The notes under the pieces were generated by a model. The model was not told the DNA's origin. It searched no databases and saw only the letters and a program-made list of their open reading frames with translations. This document shows, in pieces, positions 57,043-64,000 of a stretch of 64,000 nt of DNA (the stretch's first letter is position 1; each line of letters begins with the position of its first letter). This DNA comes from Mycobacterium basiliense (GTDB lineage Bacteria; Actinomycetota; Actinomycetes; Mycobacteriales; Mycobacteriaceae), in assembly GCF_900292015.1 (NCBI RefSeq), contig NZ_LR130759.1:1054001-1118000 (forward strand), in the 5' to 3' direction. A program made the position numbers and the translations under genes.

Positions 57043-57765
57043 TCAGCTGAAGTTGCGGATGCCGTCCCAATCCACCAACCGCCAGCCGGTCAGTGGGTTT
57101 CCGGTGATTACCACGCGTCCGATGTTGGGCAGTGGATGACTGTTGAGCAGGTTGGTTTTCGGGTTCTTGACGTTCATCAGCGTCCACACCATGATTGCGA
57201 CCCCTTGGGAGAACGCCACCGGTTTGTTGTGGCCGCTGTTGTAGATCTTCCATACCGCGGCGCTGAATCGGCTGTTGAAGTCACGGCCGGAAGCCGAGCC
57301 CGGGATGGCGCTGTGCATGTCGCCATTGAGCCAATCGGCGGGCGCCACCATGTAGGTCCGATCGGACATCGAGTCGGGTTTACCGTTGTACCACCCGGCG
57401 TTGAGGGACTCCAGCTCCTCGACGATCTCGGCCTGCTTGCTGAGTTCTTTGGCTAGCGGCCCGGCGGTCTGCTGGGCCGCCGCCATTGGCGATGTGTAGA
57501 TGCTGTCGTAGTCGCTATGGGTGACCCGGTTGGCAAGCTGCTCGGCCTGCGCCTTGCCCTCGGCGCTCAGTCCGGTGCCGGGGATGTCGGTGTCGATGAC
57601 ACCGTCGGCGTTGGCCTGGGATTGTGCATTCCGAACGAAGGTCAAGGTGATGGTGCGAGCCTGCGGGCCACCGCCGCCGCAGGCGCTGAGCATCGTTGCC
57701 GCGGCGAACACAGCTAGGACCTTGAAGGTCTTCGGCATCTTCGGCATCTTCGTGTGCTTGGCCAT
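57043..57765 (-). CDS. lpqD: LpqD-like lipoprotein of the histidine-phosphatase fold
   Basis: 240-residue lipoprotein. Signal/lipobox: LAVFAAATMLSAC-GGGG. The fold is that of the phosphoglycerate-mutase/histidine-phosphatase family: GLSAEGKAQAEQLANRV and IYTSPMAAAQQTAGPLA. The active-site RHG motif instead reads VRNAQSQAN, i.e. the nucleophile His is Asn, so it probably has no phosphatase activity. First gene of the lpqD-acrA1-iunH run, divergent from htdY (95 bp). Confidence 0.9.
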   Translation of the reverse strand: MAKHTKMPKMPKTFKVLAVFAAATMLSACGGGGPQARTITLTFVRNAQSQANADGVIDTDIPGTGLSAEGKAQAEQLANRVTHSDYDSIYTSPMAAAQQTAGPLAKELSKQAEIVEELESLNAGWYNGKPDSMSDRTYMVAPADWLNGDMHSAIPGSASGRDFNSRFSAAVWKIYNSGHNKPVAFSQGVAIMVWTLMNVKNPKTNLLNSHPLPNIGRVVITGNPLTGWRLVDWDGIRNFS

Positions 57766-57860
57766 GGCGATAGCCTGCCCTGCCGACCGTATCGGTGGGA
57801 AGGGTTTGCGATGGTTGAGTGCAGAAATGGCTTGAATTCTTCAATCGAGAGGAGACTCGC

Positions 57861-58733
57861 ATGGCGATCGACCCGGGTGCCATCGGAGCGATGACCGAAC
57901 CGGTGTTGTTCGAGTGGACCGACCGGGACACGTTGCTCTACGCGCTGGGGGTCGGCGCCGGGACCGCGGACTTGTCGTTCACCACCGAAAATAGCCACGA
58001 CGTCACCCAGCAAGTGTTGCCGACCTATGCGGTGATCTGCTGCCCCGCGTTCGGGGCGGCCGGCAAGGTCGGAAAGTTCAACTGGGCCATGCTGTTGCAC
58101 GGATCCCAGACCATCCGCCTGCACGCGCCTCTGCCGCCGGCCGGCAAGCTGTCGGTGGTTTCCGAGGTGACCGACATCCAGGACAAGGGGGAGGGCAAAA
58201 ACGCGGTCCTCATGCTGCGCGGCCGCGGCACCGACCCGGATACCGGAACGCTGATCGCCGAGACGCTGACCACGCTGGTCATCCGCGGCGAGGGCGGCTT
58301 CGGGGGAGAACCCGGTCAGCGGCCCGCGGCGCCGGAGTTCCCGGACCGCGAGCCCGATACCCGGATCGACCTGCCCACCCGCGAGGACCAGGCGTTGATC
58401 TACCGGTTGTCCGGTGACCGCAACCCGCTGCACAGCGACCCCTGGTTTGCCACCCAGCTCGCCGGGTTTCCCCGGCCGATCCTGCACGGCCTGTGCACCT
58501 ACGGGGTTTCCGGGCGGGCGCTGGTGGCCGAGCTCGGCGGCGGTGTTGCCGCCAACATCACCTCGATTGCGGCGCGGTTCACCAAGCCGGTGTTTCCCGG
58601 GGAGACGTTGAGCACGTTGATCTGGCGCACCGAGCCAGGCAAGGCGGTTTTTCGCACCGAGGTCACCGGATCCGACGGCGGCGAAACGCGGGTGGTGCTG
58701 GACGACGGCGCGGTGGAATACGTACCGAGTTAG
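57861..58733 (+). CDS. htdY: (3R)-hydroxyacyl thioester dehydratase HtdY
   Basis: 290-residue double-hotdog MaoC-type dehydratase/hydratase 2. The catalytic motif is YRLSGDRNPLHSDPWFA in the C-terminal hotdog, with the supporting FGAAGKVGKFNWAMLLHGSQ in the N-terminal domain. It acts on trans-2-enoyl/3-hydroxyacyl thioesters. ATG 57861 follows GAGAGGAG; the open frame begins 42 bases earlier but without a site. It ends VVLDDGAVEYVPS, 4 bp from the convergent permease. A decayed copy of the same 3' end lies beyond that permease. Confidence 0.93.
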   Translation: MAIDPGAIGAMTEPVLFEWTDRDTLLYALGVGAGTADLSFTTENSHDVTQQVLPTYAVICCPAFGAAGKVGKFNWAMLLHGSQTIRLHAPLPPAGKLSVVSEVTDIQDKGEGKNAVLMLRGRGTDPDTGTLIAETLTTLVIRGEGGFGGEPGQRPAAPEFPDREPDTRIDLPTREDQALIYRLSGDRNPLHSDPWFATQLAGFPRPILHGLCTYGVSGRALVAELGGGVAANITSIAARFTKPVFPGETLSTLIWRTEPGKAVFRTEVTGSDGGETRVVLDDGAVEYVPS

Positions 58734-58737
58734 CCGT

Positions 58738-60231
58738 CTAGCGCTCGATGCCGATGGTTCCTTCGCTACTCAAGGTTCTGTAGTAGTGGAGGTAGGCAAT
58801 TGCCGGTACCGCGACGAATGTGAGCGCGGTCAACGCGATCGAGAAATGATTCGGACTGCCCTGCTGGGTGAGAAATATGGTGCGGTAATCGAATGACACG
58901 ACCAGCATGACCGAAATGGAGACCGCGACTACCGGTAACACCTTGTCGGTGAATGGATTGCGCTTGATCGCCGAGCGCTCCCCGGTCCGGTCGGCCGCCA
59001 ATGCGATCAATGCAATCGGCACGATGATGAACTGAATAAATCGCGCGATCACGGCAAGTCCGGTCAGGTTCACATTGTCGAAGTGGAGGGCCAGTGGAAA
59101 CGCCAATGCCAATGACGCGGTCACACTGAAAGCGATCATCGGTACCCCGAACCGGTTCTTGCTCGACAGACGCATCGGCAATGTTCCCTGATCTGCCAGC
59201 GCCGTCCACAGCCGCGGAGCGCCGAACGATGCGGCCACGTTGATGCCGAACATCGAGACCAAGGCACCCGCGATGACGATCGTCCGGAAAGCGTCGTTTC
59301 CGATGGCCGCCGCCAGTCGTACCGTGCCGCTGGACGAGACAACCTTGTCCGATCCCAGCAACATTGCGACCACGACGGCGAGGATGTAGACCGCCCCGAC
59401 TGCGAGGATTGCCAGCGGTATGGCTCGGGGCAGGTTGCGGTCCGGTTCGTGCATTTCCTCGGCAGCGTTAGCGATCGATTCGAAGCCCATGAATGCATAC
59501 AACGCGACAATGGTGGCCAGTATCAGACTCGAGCCGGTGCTCTGCCCCATCCCTACAATCCCGAGAAGTGAAAATGTGGCGCGCTGGTACACGCCTGGTG
59601 AGGCCGAGGAGCCGTAATTGTTCACATGCTGCGTGACGATAATCCAAATTCCGCCGGCGATGAACATCGACAGGGCAAATATCTTCCCCGATGTCGACGT
59701 GCCGTTGGCCCATTTAATTATCCGGTTGCCGAACAAGTTTATTACTAACAGTACCGCGATAAAGATGAGAAACGTCAGTGTCTTGACGCTGAAAAGTTCG
59801 GTGTCTTCGGCCCAGTTTTTGCCGGGAAAGAGGACCCGCAGCAGCGTCGCGACAAAGAGGGAGGCCAGCACACCCCAGGCGATCGAGGCGGTGATCGCGT
59901 GGGTGACACCGACGTAGATGCCGATGCGCTGACCGAATGCGGCGGTCGTGTAGGCATAGGACGCGCCGTTTGTCCGGACATACCTGGCCGCCGTGGCGAA
60001 CACCATGGCCATGAGGCCGGCGAAAAGGCCGGCGAGAACGTAGGCGATTGGGGCAAGCGGTCCGGCGAGCTTGATCACCGCACCGGGCGTCAGGAAAATG
60101 CCGGCACCGATTATGGAATTGATTCCGAGCATGACAATGCTCCAGAAACCGAGCTTGCTGATCGCGCACCGTCCTGTCTGTAGGTTGCTGACCTCACCAA
60201 GGATGTAACACCGAAGCGTCAAAGGTGACAC
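58738..60231 (-). CDS. APC-superfamily amino acid permease
   Basis: Permease of about 497 residues with 12 or more hydrophobic helices. It carries the APC signature in helix 1: IVMLGINSIIGAGIFLTPGAV, then YVLAGLFAGLMAMVFA, TNGASYAYTTAAFGQRIG, and ALYAFMGFESIANAAEEM-HEPDRNLPRA in the middle. It is likely an amino acid/proton symporter or exchanger; substrate not inferable. The frame opens at GTG 60291, but this would overlap the hydratase fossil, so GTG 60231 is preferred; neither has a clear Shine-Dalgarno and the true start could be later. Relatively A/T-rich codons in the helices contrast with neighbours, hinting at acquisition. Confidence 0.85.
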   Translation of the reverse strand: MSPLTLRCYILGEVSNLQTGRCAISKLGFWSIVMLGINSIIGAGIFLTPGAVIKLAGPLAPIAYVLAGLFAGLMAMVFATAARYVRTNGASYAYTTAAFGQRIGIYVGVTHAITASIAWGVLASLFVATLLRVLFPGKNWAEDTELFSVKTLTFLIFIAVLLVINLFGNRIIKWANGTSTSGKIFALSMFIAGGIWIIVTQHVNNYGSSASPGVYQRATFSLLGIVGMGQSTGSSLILATIVALYAFMGFESIANAAEEMHEPDRNLPRAIPLAILAVGAVYILAVVVAMLLGSDKVVSSSGTVRLAAAIGNDAFRTIVIAGALVSMFGINVAASFGAPRLWTALADQGTLPMRLSSKNRFGVPMIAFSVTASLALAFPLALHFDNVNLTGLAVIARFIQFIIVPIALIALAADRTGERSAIKRNPFTDKVLPVVAVSISVMLVVSFDYRTIFLTQQGSPNHFSIALTALTFVAVPAIAYLHYYRTLSSEGTIGIER

Positions 60232-60333
60232 ATGGTACGCCACGTCGGTTGCCGGTGCGATCTTTCTCACTCTGAGCGCGGGTACCGACACCGAGCTGGT
60301 GCTCGACGATGCGGCGGTGGAGTGCGTCTCTTA
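60230..60333 (+). pseudogene. 3' fossil of a MaoC/HtdY-type hydratase
   Basis: Read in frame up to the TAG at 60331-60333 the last ~34 codons give ATSVAGAIFLTLSAG, then TELVLDDAAVEC, which aligns with the HtdY end (KAVFRTEVTG, TRVVLDDGAVEY). The rest of the gene is missing upstream, where the permease begins on the other strand. No start is present. Confidence 0.6.
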
Positions 60334-60501
60334 GCGCCGCTATGCTCCGTTGCTTCCGTGGGAACCTGTTGGTCCCACCAGCGCCGAGTATTGCCCGTCT
60401 CTCGCCCGCCGGTTTCATACGCGGGCAGACATTATCCCGATTCCGGTGGTGCGTTGCCATACTGTGCACGCTGTCGTGCGCAGTCGCCGGAGCGTGGTGG
60501 G

Positions 60502-61671
60502 CTAGTTGACCCGGTCCTTACCGAGTTGGCGGGCCAGCCGCTCGGTGAACTCGGCAACGCGCGCGGGGCTGTCCAAGGCGTACCGCGCGGCGGTAGCACG
60601 ATCGCCGTCATCGTCGTGTCGCACCACAATGGGAATTCCGTCGGATCGCACGGCGTCGAACGCGTCCTCGTCGGTGATGTCGTCGCCGAGGTAGAACGGC
60701 ACCAGCGGCCGTGCGTCCGCATCATGCAGGTGATCGATCACCCAGCGCAGCGTCCTTCCTTTGTCCCAGTCGAGATCCGGGCGGAGTTCGATCACTTCGC
60801 GGCCGGTGGTCACCCGGAGCGAAGCGCGCTGGCCCGCCGTGCGCACCGCTGCGGCAACCTGGCCGACCCAATCGCGGGCGGCATTGCGGTAGTGAACTGC
60901 GACTCCAAACCGTTTGTGCTCCACGACAACACCGGGCATTGCTGCGAGCTGCGCGCGCAACTGGTCAGCCGCCTGCGCGAGCACCGGTATCGCCGCCGCG
61001 GCCGTGTCGTTTTGATGATGTGTGCCATCGGGTGCGGTCAGTTCGAAACCATGGCTGCCGGCATACCAGATCCCGGGCATGCCAAGTCGCTTCGTCACAT
61101 CGGCCAGGTCGCGGCCGCTGAGCACCGCGACCGGGCAGCGTGTGGCCAAATCGCGCAAGGCCTCGAGCGCGCCGGCGACGGGTCTGGCCGAATCGGGGTC
61201 ATCGACGATCTCCGAGAGGGTGCCGTCGAAGTCGAAGAACACCGCGGGCCTGCCGGCGCCAAGGATCTCGCCCTGAGCGAGGGCCCCCAGCGCATCGGGA
61301 AGCTCGGACATTCGCCGGTCTCCGGTGCGCACCCGGACCCGGCTCAATTCCGAGACCACGGTGTCCGCGCCGCGGCGACGCAATGCGTCGCCGTCTCCGG
61401 TCCGGTCCACACCGATCACGAGCGCGAATCCGCTGGCGCGCGCGCCTGCGACGCCCGCCGCGTCGGCGGCGATCACGACGCACCTGCCCGGTCGCACCCC
61501 CAGCCGGTCGGCCGCGCCGATCAGTGCGTCCTGCTGGTCGCCGCCACCGGGCGAATAGACACCGGCGTACACGCGTGCCTCCCGTAGCCGCTGGACCAGG
61601 GCGTCAGTGAATGGCAGCGCGGCGTCCAGCAGGACGGCATCGTGGTGGCGCGGGTCGACGGTGACCGACAT
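60502..61671 (-). CDS. otsB2: Trehalose-6-phosphate phosphatase
   Basis: Dephosphorylates trehalose-6-phosphate in the OtsA-OtsB route, the major trehalose source in M. tuberculosis, where OtsB2 is essential. 389 residues: an N-terminal HAD-like pseudo-domain (about 120 residues, GVRPGRCVVIAADAAGV) followed by the catalytic HAD domain, with motif I VFFDFDGTLSEIVDD, motif II VAVLSGRDLADV, the WYAGSHGFELTAPDG substrate loop, and FYLGDDITDEDAF. ATG at 61671 follows GAGAAGGTGGG. Corresponds to Rv3372. Confidence 0.95.
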   Translation of the reverse strand: MSVTVDPRHHDAVLLDAALPFTDALVQRLREARVYAGVYSPGGGDQQDALIGAADRLGVRPGRCVVIAADAAGVAGARASGFALVIGVDRTGDGDALRRRGADTVVSELSRVRVRTGDRRMSELPDALGALAQGEILGAGRPAVFFDFDGTLSEIVDDPDSARPVAGALEALRDLATRCPVAVLSGRDLADVTKRLGMPGIWYAGSHGFELTAPDGTHHQNDTAAAAIPVLAQAADQLRAQLAAMPGVVVEHKRFGVAVHYRNAARDWVGQVAAAVRTAGQRASLRVTTGREVIELRPDLDWDKGRTLRWVIDHLHDADARPLVPFYLGDDITDEDAFDAVRSDGIPIVVRHDDDGDRATAARYALDSPARVAEFTERLARQLGKDRVN

Positions 61672-61713
61672 CGTCCCACCTTCTCATGGTGGCCAATGCG
61701 GCCCAGGTTGGGT

Positions 61714-63093
61714 TCAGCGTCGCGCTCGTACCGGGAAAGCGGACGGTCGGCGCCGGTGTCCGGTGCCGGCAACGGGACGGGATGAACGCTTGCGAGCATC
61801 CTGGCGGAACAACAGGACCGAATCCTGGCTGAGCGCGACCAGGCGCGCCATTCCGCGTTCGATGCCGGCGGCCAGCTGCACCATCTCGGGTGCGGCGTCG
61901 TAGGCGCCGGTGATGCCGAAGACCAGCTCATCGCCGTAGCTCAGCACCGCGACTCCGGTGCTGAGCTGTGGCGCGGTCGGCGGGATGGGGAGCACCTGGT
62001 CCATCCGTTGACCCATGAGTCGCAATCGGTGGCGCGGACCCGGTGCATCGGTGGCCAGCGTCACGACGCCGCGCTGGGGCAGCCGCGCCAGTGCTTGAAG
62101 TGCCCTGGCGCACAACGTAAAAGGCAGGTATTCCGATAGGCCCGCGGATCTTGACTGGTGGCCGGGCGGGGCCGGGTTCAATTGGCGGTGCACCGTCCGC
62201 AGCCGCCCGATTGGGTCGTCGTGTTCGACGGGCAGATACGGCAGCGCGGCCGAGAGTCGACTGTCGGCCGGTTCCAGGGTGGGCAAGGAGTCCGCGCGGG
62301 GTTGTTCGCCGCGCTGCAGCAGAACCGTCCGAAAGCCTTCGCTGATGGCCGCCAGCGCAACATCGTTGGCCGACACGCCGAACTTGCGGCAGGCGCGGTC
62401 GACGTCGGCGATCGAAACGTGCACCGTGGTGTAACGCCGCATGGTGATCCGCGGGCCGCTCGACGACGGCCACGCTGCGGGCCAGGTAACGGCGCGGGCG
62501 GCGGCCTTGACGACGTTTGTGGTGACAGCGGCCGCGGCGCCGAGGGCGGCGGGAGCCTGCCACATGGCGTCGGTCCAACTGGGTCGCTCGGGTTGTGACG
62601 CCGAGACCTGCTTAACCGCAACGTGATTCGCGAACGACGTGTGGTCGGCGTCGTCGCAGAGCCGGGTGAGAATGTGAGCCGCCGAGATGCCGTCCGCCAT
62701 GCAGTGATGAAGCTTCAGCAAGATCGCCCACCGGTTGCTCTTCAGGCCCTCGATGATCCAGCACTCCCACAGCGGGCGGTCCAGGTCGAGCGGGCGCTCG
62801 AGCGCGTTGGCAATCGCCTGGAACAGTTCCGCCTCATCGCCGGGCCTGGGGAGTGCCACCCGCTGTATGTGCTGGGCGAGATCGAACTCCGGATGATCTC
62901 TCCAATCCGTCCGCAGCACCTGGGCGTGCCGGGGTATTGATTGCAGCCGTTCGGCCAGCAGTGCTTTGAGCTGGTCGGAATTCGGGGCGGTGCCGTTGAC
63001 GACGGCAACCGCGCCGAACGCCAGGCCCGCGTGCCATTCGGGAACCGGAGCCTTGAGGAAGCCAGTGTCCAGTGTCATCAATTGTGGCATCAC
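61714..63093 (-). CDS. Wax ester synthase / diacylglycerol acyltransferase
   Basis: 459-residue WS/DGAT enzyme making triacylglycerol or wax esters from acyl-CoA. Active-site motif LKLHHCMADGISAAH (HHXXXDG) around residue 125. N-terminal PQLMTLDTGFLKA and DRPLWECWIIEGL are typical; the C-terminal domain has the partner-like PGPRHRLRLMGQRMDQVLPI. The last 25 residues are Arg-rich. Matches Rv3371. Upstream of otsB2 on the same strand, 42 bp apart. Divergent from dnaE2. Confidence 0.92.
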   Translation of the reverse strand: MMPQLMTLDTGFLKAPVPEWHAGLAFGAVAVVNGTAPNSDQLKALLAERLQSIPRHAQVLRTDWRDHPEFDLAQHIQRVALPRPGDEAELFQAIANALERPLDLDRPLWECWIIEGLKSNRWAILLKLHHCMADGISAAHILTRLCDDADHTSFANHVAVKQVSASQPERPSWTDAMWQAPAALGAAAAVTTNVVKAAARAVTWPAAWPSSSGPRITMRRYTTVHVSIADVDRACRKFGVSANDVALAAISEGFRTVLLQRGEQPRADSLPTLEPADSRLSAALPYLPVEHDDPIGRLRTVHRQLNPAPPGHQSRSAGLSEYLPFTLCARALQALARLPQRGVVTLATDAPGPRHRLRLMGQRMDQVLPIPPTAPQLSTGVAVLSYGDELVFGITGAYDAAPEMVQLAAGIERGMARLVALSQDSVLLFRQDARKRSSRPVAGTGHRRRPSAFPVRARR

Positions 63094-63293
63094 AAGTCCC
63101 CGCCCATCTTTTGTGAATTAGTACCAGTGTCCGTCCGGAATCCTCGCCGCGATAGGGCTGCCAGGTTAAGAATGTGTTTTCCTGTTAAAGATGTGTTTAA
63201 CAGCAGCGATACGCCACCGGGTTGTGCTGTTCGCAAACTCTTTCCGGGGGGTTCACGCGCCGTCTGCGTAGTGGTTCCCAAACCCCTCGCTAT

Positions 63294-63309
63294 TCGAACA
63301 CAAGTTCGA
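63294..63309 (+). promoter_or_regulatory. LexA SOS box of dnaE2
   Basis: TCGAAC-N4-GTTCGA, a perfect mycobacterial consensus box, directly abutting the -10 candidate at 63310. Confidence 0.95.
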
Positions 63310-63315
63310 TAACCT
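63310..63315 (+). promoter_or_regulatory. Candidate -10 of dnaE2
   Basis: TAACCT (TANNNT) ends 6 nt before the dnaE2 ATG with no Shine-Dalgarno, so the mRNA is probably leaderless. LexA on the abutting box would block RNA polymerase. Confidence 0.55.
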
Positions 63316-63321
63316 GTCGAT

Positions 63322-64000
63322 ATGGGCTGGGGCAACGGGCCGCCGAGCTGGGCGGAAATGGAGCGGGTGCTAGACGGCAAGCCGCGCCATGCCGGTACGC
63401 CGGATGGAGCCGGCTCGGCAGTCGAAACTGAGTGGGATGGCCCGTTGTCACGCAAGCGTGGGACCTATGCGCCCCAGCCGGGTGACAGCCGGGCCACCTC
63501 ATCGGTTGCGTCGTCCGTGGCATATGCCGAGCTGCACGCGCATTCGGCCTACAGCTTTCTCGATGGCGCCAGCACGCCCGAGGAGTTGGTCGAGGAAGCC
63601 GCCCGGCTGGATTTGCGTGCCCTGGCGCTAACCGACCATAACGGCCTGTATGGGGCGGTACGGTTCGCCGAAGCGGCCCGCGAGCTCGGCGTCGATACCG
63701 TATTCGGCGCCGAGCTGTCCCTGGGAATTGCGGCCCGCACCGAGCAACCCGATCCACCCGGCCCCCATCTGTTGGTGCTGGCCCGTGGCCCGGAAGGGTA
63801 CCGGCGGCTATCCCGGCAACTGGCCGCCGCTCATCTGGCCGGAGGCGAGAAGGGCAAGCTGAGCTATAACCTCGATGCGCTGACCGAGGCGGCGGGCGGG
63901 CACTGGCACATACTGACGGGATGCCGGAAAGGGCATGTGCGCCAAGCGCTTTCTCAAGGCGGACCGGATGCGGCGCAGCGTGCACTGGCCGACTTGGTGG
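63322..64000 (+). CDS. dnaE2: Error-prone DNA polymerase III alpha DnaE2 (3' truncated by window edge)
   Basis: First 226 codons of the SOS-induced polymerase responsible for damage-induced mutagenesis in mycobacteria, which needs ImuA' and ImuB. The open frame runs to the window end. After a 65-residue linker-like N terminus comes the PHP domain: VAYAELHAHSAYSFLDGASTPEELVEEA, LALTDHNGLYGAVRFA and TVFGAELSLGIAAR, followed by LLVLARGPEGYRRLSRQLAA. ATG at 63322 is set by the adjacent -10 and SOS box and by MGWGNGPPSWAEMERVL, a typical DnaE2 start. Rv3370c equivalent. Confidence 0.95.
   Translation, partial: MGWGNGPPSWAEMERVLDGKPRHAGTPDGAGSAVETEWDGPLSRKRGTYAPQPGDSRATSSVASSVAYAELHAHSAYSFLDGASTPEELVEEAARLDLRALALTDHNGLYGAVRFAEAARELGVDTVFGAELSLGIAARTEQPDPPGPHLLVLARGPEGYRRLSRQLAAAHLAGGEKGKLSYNLDALTEAAGGHWHILTGCRKGHVRQALSQGGPDAAQRALADLV

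Noticed and set aside
60232..61587. 451-residue open frame on the plus strand opposite otsB2
   Set aside because: Shadow of otsB2; only the short segment ending at 60333, in a different frame, has meaningful similarity (hydratase fossil).

Overview
The window is high-GC actinobacterial chromosome. Almost every gene has a recognisable counterpart in the Mycobacterium tuberculosis stretch running roughly from Rv3447c back to Rv3370c, in the same order but read on the opposite strand. ESX-4 genes, a PPE-MPTR protein, whiB3, sigD/rsdA and imuA'/imuB/dnaE2 point to a slow-growing Mycobacterium. It is probably not the M. tuberculosis complex itself: as I recall that genome, cmaA1, vapBC47, idsA1/phyA and the PPE/IS block between gadB and alr should be here and are absent, while several genes and pseudogenes are extra. 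Species cannot be fixed from the sequence alone. Rv numbers are recalled synteny, not search results.

Layout. 1-4.6 kb: end of the ESX-4 secretion locus (eccC4, an Rv3446c-like gene, esxU, esxT), closed by a strong hairpin. 4.8-7.2 kb: rplM-rpsI and glmM. 7.3-9.0 kb: a probable type VII substrate pair (EspC-like plus a large Ala/Pro-rich protein). 9.0-11.3 kb: a frameshifted F420-type oxidoreductase pseudogene and two minus-strand genes. 11.4-18.9 kb: glmS, two tandem paralogous membrane proteins, another membrane protein, the NAD(P)HX repair enzyme and gadB. 19.2-26.5 kb: a tightly packed alr-hydrolase-tsaE-tsaB-rimI-tsaD run, then groES-groEL1 behind a CIRCE operator and a strong terminator. 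26.5-30.8 kb: an accessory block (HabA-like membrane protein, PucR regulator, small secreted protein, YtcJ-type amidohydrolase). 30.8-37.4 kb: whiB3, Rv3415c-like, sigD-rsdA, an Rv3412-like gene, guaB2-guaB3. 37.6-39.4 kb: a lone PPE-MPTR gene. 39.5-45.9 kb: choD, an Fe/2-oxoglutarate dioxygenase divergent from its likely TetR regulator, a GH65 phosphorylase and its phosphomutase. 46.0-49.0 kb: an MFS exporter divergent from an HxlR regulator, then gene remnants. 49.3-53.9 kb: guaA, a putative lipoprotein, and SOS-boxed imuA'-imuB. 53.9-60.3 kb: an lpqD-acrA1-iunH minus-strand run, htdY and an APC permease flanked by a hydratase 3' fossil. 60.5-64 kb: otsB2, a wax ester synthase/DGAT, and the start of SOS-boxed dnaE2.

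Functional threads. All three mutasome genes lie in the window, each transcription unit with a LexA box. Purine supply is represented by guaB2, guaA and the guaB paralog guaB3. Cell-wall precursors come from glmS, glmM and alr; trehalose and glucoside metabolism from otsB2, the GH65 enzyme and the phosphomutase. Four regulator/target arrangements carry visible dyads: HrcA-groES, TetR-dioxygenase, HxlR-MFS and PucR-amidohydrolase.

No tRNA, rRNA, CRISPR array or intact insertion sequence was seen. I did not find a clearly new multi-gene system. The best candidates for a closer look are the PucR/amidohydrolase/HabA-like block with its shared operator-like motif, the EspC-like substrate pair, and the hydratase fossil beside the permease.
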